Shown here: piece by piece, positions 1-6,589 of the stretch
Layout: each line of letters starts with the position of its first letter
How positions within the stretch are numbered: position 1 is the stretch's first letter
Assembly: GCA_030601605.1 (NCBI GenBank)
Contig: JAUVTI010000039.1
Span: 1-12,675, forward strand
Source: Gemmatimonadales bacterium
GTDB lineage: Bacteria > Gemmatimonadota > Gemmatimonadetes > Gemmatimonadales > GWC2-71-9
Direction of reading: 5' to 3'
Length of the DNA stretch: 12,675 nucleotides
The notes under the pieces: generated by a model
The model's input: the letters and a program-made list of their open reading frames with translations, nothing else
Told to the model about the DNA's origin: nothing
Database searches by the model: none
Program-made: the position numbers and the translations under genes

Positions 1-1
1 G

Positions 2-613
2 GTGGCGACCGGCGCGTACAACTACATCTGGGGACACCAGGACGTGCGACGTACGTGCGAGAAGCGGCTGCGCAAGCTGCGCACGGACTACATCGACGTC
101 TTCCTTTTTCTTGGGGTAATGAAGGGCAGGGAGTTCCCGGAAAGGGCGCGAGAGGAGCTCTACCGGCTCCGCGAGGAGGGAAAGGTACGAGCGGTGGGGA
201 TGTCATCGCACGACCGACAGTTCGCCGGGCGGCTCGCCGAGGAAGGCGCGCTCGACGTGCTCATGATCCGCTACAACGCGGCGCACCGCGGGGCCGAGCG
301 CGACATCTTCCCCCACGTCGGGAGCCACAACCCCGGGGTCGTGAGCTACACCGCTACAAGGTGGCGCAGGCTGCTGCGCCGGCCGCGGGGGTGGTCCAGA
401 GATGATTTCCGTCCGAGCGCCGGTCAGTGCTACCGCTTCGTGCTGTCCAATCCGCAGGTGCACGTGGTCATGACTGCGCCCGGCAACCGGAAACAACTGG
501 AGCACAACCTGTCCGCGCTGGAGGACGGGCCGCTCTCGCCCGAGGAGATGAAGCAGATGCACCGCTTCGGAGACGCGGTGCACGAGCGGAGCGGGTGGTT
601 CATGGGAGGGTAG
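2..613 (+). CDS. Aldo/keto reductase, C-terminal part (5' end outside window)
   Basis: This is the C-terminal half of an aldo/keto reductase, a TIM-barrel NAD(P)H-dependent oxidoreductase. The family pattern is visible in the helix-strand unit CEKRLRKLRTDYIDVFLF, then EGKVRAVGMSSHD, the strand VLMIRYNAAHRGAE, and the C-terminal VVSYTATRW and VMTAPGNRKQLEHNL segments. The last two correspond to the region that binds the cofactor phosphate. The reading frame is open to the left edge. The catalytic Asp, Tyr and Lys lie upstream of the window, so the GTG at position 2 is probably an internal codon and not the true start. The position that usually carries the catalytic His (DLYxxH in many members) reads DVFLFLG here, so this member may be altered in its active site or belong to a divergent subgroup. 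The substrate cannot be inferred. It converges on the next gene with only 4 nt between stop codons and no terminator-like hairpin. Confidence 0.88.
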   Translation: MATGAYNYIWGHQDVRRTCEKRLRKLRTDYIDVFLFLGVMKGREFPERAREELYRLREEGKVRAVGMSSHDRQFAGRLAEEGALDVLMIRYNAAHRGAERDIFPHVGSHNPGVVSYTATRWRRLLRRPRGWSRDDFRPSAGQCYRFVLSNPQVHVVMTAPGNRKQLEHNLSALEDGPLSPEEMKQMHRFGDAVHERSGWFMGG

Positions 614-617
614 TCCG

Positions 618-1646
618 TCAGCGGTGCCTGAAGAAGTACGGTCGATCCGGGTCGCGCATCTCCCGTAGCCTGCGTTCGACATCGGGCGGCACGAGCAGGT
701 CGTCCGCTATCGCGGCCACCTCCTCGGCCTCCTTCCAGTCCAGCTCCAGGAGCGCCAGGTCCCCCTCCAACGCGAACCGCTCGCTTTCCTCGTTGGCCGC
801 CATCTCGATGGCGAGCCGCACGTCCAGCGGCAGTCTGGCGAGCACCTTGCGTCCGGGCTCCTTGCTGTCCGCGACGTGAGCCGCAGCGAGGAGATAACGC
901 TCGGGCTCGTCGAAGCGCTCCAACAGCCGGAGCGCCCGATCAACCCGGGTCTGCGGCGCGCCTGCGGCGTTCAGCTTGGGCATGAGGAGTGCTACGGCAT
1001 TCAGGGCGTGCTGCCCCTTGAGGGCACGGCAGCCTTCGATGTGCGGCACCTCGAGGCTCCACCCGTCCTCGGCCTCCAGGTCCGGCCGCAGCCTGAGGTA
1101 CTCGGCATGCTCCCCCAACACCGTCAGCACGTCCCCATCGTCCGTGGGCACTCGTGCGATCAGGCGCCGCCGCCGTGACGAGGTGACCCACGTGTCCACT
1201 GCCTTGTATGCCCACCAGCTTCCGGCGATCGCCGCCGCGGGCGCGATCCATCCCACCAGCAGGGCGCTACCCACGGCTGCCGCTCCGACTCCGGCGCGGT
1301 GCATTCCCTGGCGGCGGCGGCCGAACTGATCGCCGTAGCGCCAGGCCGCGAGCTCGGGCCTGAGCGGATCTCCGATGCGCACGAGCTCCAACCCTTCGAG
1401 CAGACGAGCGAGCCCGATGTTCTCGCTGGTGACACGGTGGCGGGTCGCGCGGAAGCGGCGCTCGCAGTCCTCGACCGCCTCCCAGCGCTCCTCCAGTGGC
1501 GACAGGTTCCAGCGCTCGCAGTGGCGGCAAACGACCCACAGTCTCCCCCGCGCGGAGTCGAATGCGAGGCGCCGCCCCACGGGGAACGCTTCAACTACGT
1601 CGTTGGTCCCGAGGTACTGATTGCAGAAGAGGCAGGTGGCGTACAC
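618..1646 (-). CDS. Zinc-ribbon membrane-associated protein of unknown function
   Basis: I do not recognise a named family for this 342-residue protein. The N-terminus carries a probable zinc ribbon, with CxxC at Cys5/Cys8 and a second CxxC at Cys40/Cys43 in the form VCRHCERWNL. It is followed by a charged helical segment around residues 50-115. A hydrophobic, Ala/Gly-rich stretch at about 118-148 should form one transmembrane helix or a hairpin of two, and is flanked by Arg-rich sequence (RRRQ before it, SSRRRR after). The remaining 190 residues look soluble and largely helical, with Leu/Glu-rich segments. The start is a GTG at 1646 with no strong Shine-Dalgarno sequence; having the first ribbon cysteine at residue 5 supports it. 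It lies downstream of the dipeptidase and the 51-codon ORF on the same strand, so it is probably the last gene of that operon. Zinc binding and membrane insertion are inferences from motifs. Confidence 0.72.
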   Translation of the reverse strand: MYATCLFCNQYLGTNDVVEAFPVGRRLAFDSARGRLWVVCRHCERWNLSPLEERWEAVEDCERRFRATRHRVTSENIGLARLLEGLELVRIGDPLRPELAAWRYGDQFGRRRQGMHRAGVGAAAVGSALLVGWIAPAAAIAGSWWAYKAVDTWVTSSRRRRLIARVPTDDGDVLTVLGEHAEYLRLRPDLEAEDGWSLEVPHIEGCRALKGQHALNAVALLMPKLNAAGAPQTRVDRALRLLERFDEPERYLLAAAHVADSKEPGRKVLARLPLDVRLAIEMAANEESERFALEGDLALLELDWKEAEEVAAIADDLLVPPDVERRLREMRDPDRPYFFRHR

Positions 1647-1650
1647 CCAG

Positions 1651-1806
1651 CTAGCATACCGGCCGGAACGCGCCGCGGCAAAAGAAAGACGCCCGTGCGA
1701 GGTTCTCGGAGTTGCCGGCCGCTATCTCGTCTAGCACCTGCACGGTGTGATGCTCGAGCCCGTCCCGCCGAAGCCGCAGGTGGAGATCGCTGATTACGAC
1801 CAGCAC
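1651..1806 (-). CDS. 51-residue ORF resembling the N-terminus of a metallophosphoesterase (remnant or small protein)
   Basis: A 52-codon frame runs from a GTG at 1806-1804 to a TAG at 1653-1651. The GTG shares its first base with the TAG stop of the upstream dipeptidase (TAGTG), the classic arrangement for translational coupling. The product begins VLVVISDLHLRLRR. A hydrophobic strand ending in SDLHL is the first metal-binding motif (D-x-H) of calcineurin-like metallophosphoesterases. About 80% of its codons end in G or C (hand count), as expected for coding DNA here. The frame then stops, and none of the later phosphoesterase motifs (GDxxD, GNHE, GHxH) are present in it. The next gene starts 5 nt past its stop. 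It is most likely the degraded 5' remnant of a phosphoesterase gene whose remainder was lost. A genuine 51-residue protein is the alternative. I am confident of the frame and motif, not of function. Confidence 0.45.
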   Translation of the reverse strand: MLVVISDLHLRLRRDGLEHHTVQVLDEIAAGNSENLARASFFCRGAFRPVC

Positions 1807-2942
1807 TAGCGCCACCCCGCCTCTAGAACGCGCATCGCGTTGCCGCCGAGGATCTTCATCACGTCGTCCTCCGGAACTCCGCGATCGAGCAGCATCTGCG
1901 TGAACTTGGGAAGCTCCGAGGCGTCCCGCACATCGTCTGGCGGATCGGTGAACCCATCGAAGTCGGTGCCCAGCATCACGTGGTCCCAGGAACCCGTCAC
2001 GTCATGGATGTGCTCCATCGTCTGCCAGATCACCTCCAACCCGTTCCCCGGCTTGTCCGGTGAAAGCCAGTACGTCATGAAGATCACACCAATGGCTCCG
2101 CCGCTCGCGGCGATCTCGCGCAGCTCGTCGTCGGTGAGGTTGTAGGGGTCGTTCCGAAGCCGCGCCACGCCGATGTGGGTCGCGAGGACCGGCACGGCGC
2201 GGCCCAGCTCCGCATAGACCTCGGCGCGGGCAGCCGGCGTGCAGTGGGTCACGTCAACGAGCATCCGGTGCTCCACCATCTTGCGCAGCAGCTCGCGTCC
2301 CAGATCGGTGAGCGGCGGCGTGCCGCCCGCGCCGAAGTCGAACGTGCACAGCCTGCGCAGCCACAGGTCCTCCGGCATCCCGTCCACGTGGGCCACGAAT
2401 CCATTGTCGTAGAAGTGGGCCAGGATGATCATCGCGACGCCACGGTCGGCCAGAACGTCGATCCGCTCGGGATCCCGCTCCAGCATGTGTGTGCTCTCGA
2501 GCGTGTGGACGATCGCGATCTTCCCCGCCTCACGGATGCGCCGCAGGTCCGCGACCGACTTGGCCAACTCCACACGGTCGGGACGCCTTGCGATCTCCCG
2601 CTCCATGGCATCCATCATCTCGAGCAGCCGGTCGAACGGGTTGCCGGTGGTGATCTTGCGATGGGCCGGAAGCAGAAGAGCCGAGATGACGCGCAGGAGG
2701 AAGCAGTCCTCGAGCAGTTGGCGCTCGGGGATGTAGTTGGCCGACCAGACGATGCCCACGCCGCCGCTCTCGAGCCGGTTGAAGTCGGCGCGTGACGCGA
2801 AGGGGTTGAGAACCATGCTGGAGCGGTAACGTCGCCACAGGTTGCGGCGGAACAGGTATGCCTTCATTGCGGGATGCGCGTGTGTGTCGGTCAGCGGCGC
2901 TTCCCGGTGCAGCCGCGCGACGGTCTCGTTCAGGTGGCTCAT
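1806..2942 (-). CDS. Membrane dipeptidase-like metallohydrolase (peptidase family M19)
   Basis: This 378-residue TIM-barrel metallohydrolase belongs to peptidase family M19 (renal dipeptidase type), whose members hydrolyse dipeptides using a binuclear metal site. Motifs in order are DTHAH (His21, His23), HTLES (Glu149, the bridging acid), LAHFYDN (His176, the substrate-contacting His in the family), DVTHC (His233), ATHIG (His256), a following Arg near 263, and GTDFDG (Asp327). The protein ends with the family signature ILGGNAMRVLEA. Length is typical. The usual first motif is H-x-D; here it is H-x-H, so one metal ligand is changed. No signal peptide is apparent, so it is probably cytoplasmic. 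I chose ATG at 2942, preceded by GAGG; an in-frame TTG at 2951 would add three residues. The gene leads a leftward operon and is divergent from the HExxH lipoprotein. The substrate may be a dipeptide, a D-amino-acid dipeptide or another small amide. Confidence 0.9.
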   Translation of the reverse strand: MSHLNETVARLHREAPLTDTHAHPAMKAYLFRRNLWRRYRSSMVLNPFASRADFNRLESGGVGIVWSANYIPERQLLEDCFLLRVISALLLPAHRKITTGNPFDRLLEMMDAMEREIARRPDRVELAKSVADLRRIREAGKIAIVHTLESTHMLERDPERIDVLADRGVAMIILAHFYDNGFVAHVDGMPEDLWLRRLCTFDFGAGGTPPLTDLGRELLRKMVEHRMLVDVTHCTPAARAEVYAELGRAVPVLATHIGVARLRNDPYNLTDDELREIAASGGAIGVIFMTYWLSPDKPGNGLEVIWQTMEHIHDVTGSWDHVMLGTDFDGFTDPPDDVRDASELPKFTQMLLDRGVPEDDVMKILGGNAMRVLEAGWR

Positions 2943-3003
2943 GGGCCTCAATCTGGCGCGGCGGCCGCTCCCTCGCGACCTTCCTGTGAACTCGGGAGGT
3001 GGG
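2943..3003. promoter_or_regulatory. Divergent intergenic region between the M19 peptidase and the HExxH lipoprotein genes
   Basis: These 61 bases separate two divergently transcribed peptidase genes, so they should hold at least part of both promoters. The sequence is very GC-rich, includes an 8-bp palindrome GCGGCCGC, and shows no convincing -10 or -35 box. The only clear element is the rightward Shine-Dalgarno sequence GGGAGG at 2994-2999, four bases before the ATG at 3004. It fixes that start against several upstream in-frame candidates. Confidence 0.4.
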
Positions 3004-4251
3004 ATGTCAACGCTGCGTGTGCTCCAACGGCTGGTCGCCGGGTGCGGGATCGCGGCGCTCGGCTGCGCGGGCTCTTCGGATGGGTCGTCCGGTGGGGACT
3101 ACCAATCCGAGACGTCGCGGGCCCGGCTCGAGATCGTGGTGACTCCCGAGCTCCGCGTCTGGGACCTCGACCTGGGAGATCCGGCGCCGGGAGCCAACAT
3201 GTTCCGCGCGGCGGTCAAGAACCGGACCGGCCGGCCGGTGACTCTCTCCCTCGACCTCCGGGCGGCCCCCGGATTGTGGCTCCTTCCCAACTGGCAGCGG
3301 CAGACCCGGATCGAGCTGCATCCCTACGAGGTGCGGCTGATCGAGGCGCCCTACGAGTTCACCCGCATGTCGGTAGAGGGCGCGCTGCGCGTTCGGTTGG
3401 GCCAGGTGCTGGAGTCGGGCCCGGGGGAGGCCGACGTGGAACGGTTCTTCGAGCAGTCGTACCGGGTTGGAGCCGGCAATCCTGCCGCGATGAACCCGGC
3501 GGACTACTTCGACAGCCTGGCCACGGCCCACCTGGACATCCATGCCTGGAGAGGCTCGCTCGCCGCGCAACAGATCCGTGCGATCGGCGAGCAACGCGAG
3601 GCCGCCCTCGAGGCGATCGCCGACGAGCTCGGCGTGGCCTTCCCGGACCGGGTGCGCCTGGTGTTCTATCCCGACTCCGCTACGAAGACCGATCAGACTG
3701 GTCACGTCGGGGTCGGGTGGGCGTGGGGCAACAACATCGTCGAAATCTACAACGACCTGATCCGACTGAATCCGTACCACGAGCTGGCGCACGTTGTGGC
3801 GCGCCGGCTGGGCGATCCCCCGGCTCTGTTGAGCGAGGGCTTCGCCACGTACGTGTCGGAGCGTCTCGGGGCGGACGCGCTGGAATTCTTCGGGCATCCC
3901 GGGCTCACGGCGGACCAGGTGACCTGCGAGTCGGCTGGGGCAGGCGAGCTGATACCGCTCGACACCCTGTTCCGGTTCACCGAGATCGGCAGCCAGGCAT
4001 CCAACCCGACGGTCGCGTACCCCCAGGCGGCGTCCTTCGTGAAGTTCCTCGTCGAGCGCTACGGCATCGACACGTTCCGCGATGCATATCGGATGCTGGC
4101 GGGCACCGACGAGCCCGGCGGCGTGCTCGCCAACGAGGAGGCGTTCGCGGCCATCTACGGCACGGTGCCGGGTGGGCTGGAGCGGCCCTGGCGGCAGAGC
4201 ATGGGATGCCCGGTTTCGGTTCGGAGAGCGCGGGCGGTGACTTCCAACTAG
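3004..4251 (+). CDS. Predicted HExxH zinc metallopeptidase lipoprotein
   Basis: This 415-residue protein starts with a bacterial lipoprotein signal: Arg5 and Arg9, a hydrophobic core, then ALGC with the probable lipidated Cys21 (VAGC at Cys14 is a less likely alternative). A Gly/Ser-rich tether follows. The middle of the protein has a probable beta-rich segment with the phrase VKNRTGRPVTLSLDLR. The catalytic region contains HELAH (residues 259-263) and, 15 residues later, SEGFATYVSE with Glu278. This is the layout of gluzincin (clan MA) metallopeptidases: two His and a downstream Glu bind zinc, and Glu260 acts as the base. The C-terminal 130 residues include AYPQAASFVKFLVERYG, also typical of this group. 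The start at 3004 is supported by GGGAGG four bases upstream and by the signal sequence; the frame is open further upstream but overlaps the divergent gene. It should sit at the periplasmic membrane face. The substrate is unknown. Confidence 0.85.
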   Translation: MSTLRVLQRLVAGCGIAALGCAGSSDGSSGGDYQSETSRARLEIVVTPELRVWDLDLGDPAPGANMFRAAVKNRTGRPVTLSLDLRAAPGLWLLPNWQRQTRIELHPYEVRLIEAPYEFTRMSVEGALRVRLGQVLESGPGEADVERFFEQSYRVGAGNPAAMNPADYFDSLATAHLDIHAWRGSLAAQQIRAIGEQREAALEAIADELGVAFPDRVRLVFYPDSATKTDQTGHVGVGWAWGNNIVEIYNDLIRLNPYHELAHVVARRLGDPPALLSEGFATYVSERLGADALEFFGHPGLTADQVTCESAGAGELIPLDTLFRFTEIGSQASNPTVAYPQAASFVKFLVERYGIDTFRDAYRMLAGTDEPGGVLANEEAFAAIYGTVPGGLERPWRQSMGCPVSVRRARAVTSN

Positions 4252-4346
4252 AAGTATGAAATCGACATTAAGTCGTCATCAGGATGCGGCCGCGCATCGG
4301 GGCCGGCTGTAGATTGCGCGACAACCCGAGGAGAGGTGGGAAGACG

Positions 4347-5480
4347 ATGAAGCGGGTGTTCTTTATTCTGCTATTCGCCGCGCTGGTCGCACCGGCCGCG
4401 GCCGCTCAGGAAGAGGGATTCGACTTCACGATAGTGAGTGATGTGGCGACGACCTCGGTCAAGAACCAGGGGCGCACCGGCACGTGCTGGAGCTTCGCTT
4501 CGTCGTCCTTCATGGAGACTGAGCTCCTGCGTATGGGCAAGGAGCCGGTGGATCTGTCCGAGATGTTCTTCGTGCGCGTCACGTACCCGCAGAAGGTGCG
4601 GAACTACGTGCGGCTGCACGGCAACACGACGATCGGGCAGGGTAGCCTCGCCGGCGACGTGATCCGCGCCATCCGGAAGTACGGCGCCGTGCCGCAGGAA
4701 GTCTACGAAGGGCGCCGTTACGGAGCCCCGGGGCACGACCATAGCGAGCTGTTCGCCATGGTGCAGGCCGCCGCGGACGCCCTGGTCGAGCGGCGCCAGC
4801 TGAGCCCGGTTTGGCCCGACGCCATTGACGGCATCCTGGACGCGTACCTTGGACCGATTCCCGAGCAGTTCACGTACGGTGGCCGGACGTACACTCCGCG
4901 CTCGTTCGCCGACTGGTTGGGGCTGGGTCCGGACGACTACGTGGAGCTGACGTCCTTCACACACCACCCGTTCAACACGTGGTTCGCGGTCGAGATCCCG
5001 GACAACTGGGCTCGAAACAAGAGCTACAATGTGCCGCTCGATGATCTCATGGGTGTGATCGACAACGCCATCGAGAACGGGTACTCAGTGGACTGGGACG
5101 GTGACGTGAGCGAGCGCAGCTTCTGCCACAGCAAGGGCGTGGCCGTCCTGCCGCTGGTCCCGTGGGAGTCCCGGTCGAGTGAAGAGCGGGGGATGGTGTG
5201 CGGCGTGCCGCAGCCGGAGCTGACGGTCACGCAGGAAGTACGGCAGCAGATGTTCGACAACTACACGTCCACCGACGACCACCTGATGCACATCGTCGGA
5301 ATCGCACGCGACCAGAACGGCACCAGGTACTACGTGACGAAGAACTCCTGGGGCGAGACCGGTGTCGCGGACGGCTACGTATACATGTCGGAGCAGTTCG
5401 TGCGGGCCAAGACGGTCAGCATCCTGGTGCACCGGAACGCGCTGCCGGGGAGTCTCCGGGGGAGCGTGGCGGAGGAGTAG
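4347..5480 (+). CDS. Exported papain-like (C1B / bleomycin hydrolase type) cysteine peptidase
   Basis: This 377-residue protein starts with a clear signal peptide (MKRVFFILLFAALV..., likely cleavage AAA|Q after residue 20). The mature part has the papain-fold landmarks. VKNQGRTGTCWSFASSSFMETE carries the oxyanion Gln41 and nucleophile Cys47. TSTDDHLMHIVGIA carries His312, spaced from VG exactly as in papain (His315 is also nearby). VTKNSWGE carries the catalytic Asn333. The long insertion between the Cys and His regions, and the lack of a papain-type propeptide, point to family C1B-like peptidases rather than classical papains. The ATG at 4347 is preceded by GAGGAGAGG with about 10 nt spacing, and upstream in-frame codons lack a signal sequence. 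It follows the HExxH lipoprotein on the same strand after 95 nt, so the two may be co-transcribed. The expected location is the periplasm or outside; the substrate is unknown. Confidence 0.9.
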   Translation: MKRVFFILLFAALVAPAAAAQEEGFDFTIVSDVATTSVKNQGRTGTCWSFASSSFMETELLRMGKEPVDLSEMFFVRVTYPQKVRNYVRLHGNTTIGQGSLAGDVIRAIRKYGAVPQEVYEGRRYGAPGHDHSELFAMVQAAADALVERRQLSPVWPDAIDGILDAYLGPIPEQFTYGGRTYTPRSFADWLGLGPDDYVELTSFTHHPFNTWFAVEIPDNWARNKSYNVPLDDLMGVIDNAIENGYSVDWDGDVSERSFCHSKGVAVLPLVPWESRSSEERGMVCGVPQPELTVTQEVRQQMFDNYTSTDDHLMHIVGIARDQNGTRYYVTKNSWGETGVADGYVYMSEQFVRAKTVSILVHRNALPGSLRGSVAEE

Positions 5481-5503
5481 GCTTCCGCGGTGCTACGTGT
5501 GGC

Positions 5504-6088
5504 TCAGCTGCAGCTCACGGCCTCCTGGGTGCGCCGGAACACCATGTCGCCCTGAACCAGGACGGTGTCGCCGTCAGTGTTGCCCAGGATCAGGTCCAGC
5601 CGCAGGTTCAGCGGGGCCGTTCCCAGGACGACTGCCGTTCCGGCGGCCGAGGTGGCCTGGAAGTCGCCCAGCTTGAGGCTCACCAGCAGCGGCGTGACCG
5701 GCGCATCGAAGAACCCCCAACCTCCGCCGATCGCCGCCTGCTCCACATGGATCGTGTCTCCCTCCAGCGTCTCGACGCCCAGCACGAGCGCCAGCCACCC
5801 TGGCTCGGTGAGGCCCTGATCCAGGGTCCACGCGGCGCCGATCGTGCTCTCGCTGCCCTCGATTAGAGCCCCGACCAGCCGGTTGTAGGTATCGGCGTTC
5901 ACGTTCCCCGGAGTCACGGTGCCGGCCAGGGTGACGAACGCCGGCGTCCCGTTGAGCTCGAGGTTGGCGCCGCTCATCGAGGCGTCGATTCGATCCAACT
6001 CGCAATCGCCGAATGCGGTGCACGCGGATATCACCGCGACCGCCCCCAGCAATCCCGCGGCTGCAACGATCCACAACCGTATTCTCAT
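5504..6088 (-). CDS. Putative lipoprotein of unknown function
   Basis: I do not recognise this 194-residue protein. The N-terminus MRIRLWIVAAAGLLGAV followed by ISAC is a good lipoprotein signal, with lipidated Cys23. The mature part looks beta-rich, with alternating hydrophobic residues, many Gly/Thr, and segments such as GDTIHVEQAAIGGGWGFF. It contains few charged residues and no enzyme motif. Cys29 and Cys193, close to the two ends of the mature protein, could form a disulfide. The ATG at 6088 is preceded by GGAGG ten bases upstream (GGAGGCACGACATAG), a firm start. It is transcribed leftward as a single gene. It converges with the cysteine peptidase gene, with 23 nt between stops and no visible terminator, and is divergent from the small paralogue pair. 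A surface-exposed binding or structural role is only a guess. Confidence 0.72.
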   Translation of the reverse strand: MRIRLWIVAAAGLLGAVAVISACTAFGDCELDRIDASMSGANLELNGTPAFVTLAGTVTPGNVNADTYNRLVGALIEGSESTIGAAWTLDQGLTEPGWLALVLGVETLEGDTIHVEQAAIGGGWGFFDAPVTPLLVSLKLGDFQATSAAGTAVVLGTAPLNLRLDLILGNTDGDTVLVQGDMVFRRTQEAVSCS

Positions 6089-6385
6089 CTATGTCGTGCC
6101 TCCATCGAGTGTCCGGCGTGCCCTGAATCGTAACACCCACGGGGCGAATTGGGGGCCTTCGCGCTCGGCGCCGTTTTTCGTTGGTTCTGACGGCTGGTCC
6201 GTTTTGCACCACGTCACCGAGTGACCACTGTCACTGCAGCAATGCACGCGCAATTCGCTCACACTGTCGCGCCAGCCGAAACGCATCGGTCTGCCGCTCC
6301 GACAGCGACATGCGTCACAGAACCTCTCGCTGGAAAGGTGTAAGGTGTCGCCGTTAGCCGGCACTCCAACTGGAGAGTCCTGTCG
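6089..6385. promoter_or_regulatory. Divergent intergenic region with an operator-like inverted repeat
   Basis: This 297-base spacer separates the leftward lipoprotein from the rightward small paralogues and must hold both promoters. A 6-bp inverted repeat with a 4-base spacer, AGTGAC-CACT-GTCACT, lies at 6220-6235. A further GTCAC sits at 6213-6217, so three GTCAC/GTGAC half-sites occur within 22 bases. For the leftward gene a TACGAT -10-like box (6127-6132 on the minus strand) is possible but has no matching -35. For the rightward gene the clear signal is GGAGAG at 6372-6377, eight bases before the ATG, within a short CTCC-AACT-GGAG inverted repeat. A 91-codon minus-strand frame crosses this region but does not show coding-like third-position bias. 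Confidence 0.35.
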
Positions 6386-6586
6386 ATGGGAGACAACGGC
6401 GGCAGCAGGGTCCGCGATTCGCGGGTGAGCGTGGTGAAGTGGCGGGGGCGGTTCCTCTTCCTGGTGGACGGCCGCGGGGATGGCGTGTTCGACAAGTCGT
6501 GGGGGATCACGACCTTCGCCACTCCCGAGGAAGCCCAGCGAGCCGGCGAGCTGTACGTCCTGGCGAGCGCCCAGGGCACCGCCTGA
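6386..6586 (+). CDS. Small paralogous protein 1 of a tandem pair, unknown function
   Basis: This 66-residue protein has the core VKWRGRFLFLVDGRGDGVFD, then KSWGITTF, a short turn, and a C-terminal helix EEAQRAGELYVLASA. The pattern suggests a two- or three-strand beta unit followed by one amphipathic helix. The next gene encodes a homologue: over the 47-residue core I count 27 identical positions by eye. The start is an ATG with GGAGAG eight bases upstream. No signal peptide or membrane segment is seen, so it should be cytoplasmic. I do not know the family. The beta-plus-helix size and the AQ-AGE helix are reminiscent of small single-domain proteins such as the DUF2188 type, but that is a weak resemblance. 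The stop lies 3 nt before the start of the paralogue, so the two are surely translated from one message. Confidence 0.7.
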   Translation: MGDNGGSRVRDSRVSVVKWRGRFLFLVDGRGDGVFDKSWGITTFATPEEAQRAGELYVLASAQGTA

Positions 6587-6589
6587 CCG

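Noticed and set aside
2874..4259. 461-codon plus-strand ORF overlapping the HExxH lipoprotein gene in another frame
   Set aside because: Its translation is dominated by Arg, Gly, Pro and Ala, as expected of an off-frame reading of GC-rich DNA. The overlapping frame has a lipoprotein signal and a zinc peptidase motif.
4257..4313. Short 18-codon ORF (MKSTLSRHQDAA...) between the two exported peptidase genes
   Set aside because: It has no Shine-Dalgarno sequence, no recognisable leader-peptide feature and no following attenuator-like hairpin.
5481..5503. Possible bidirectional terminator between the convergent cysteine peptidase and lipoprotein genes
   Set aside because: The 23-base gap has no stem-loop with a T-tract. 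The nearby AGCTGCAGCT palindrome lies inside the end of the lipoprotein gene and is too short.
6089..6364. 91-codon minus-strand ORF directly upstream of the lipoprotein
   Set aside because: Its third codon positions show no clear G/C bias, it is Cys- and Arg-rich without a pattern, and it covers the expected divergent promoter region. It is more likely open by chance in GC-rich DNA.
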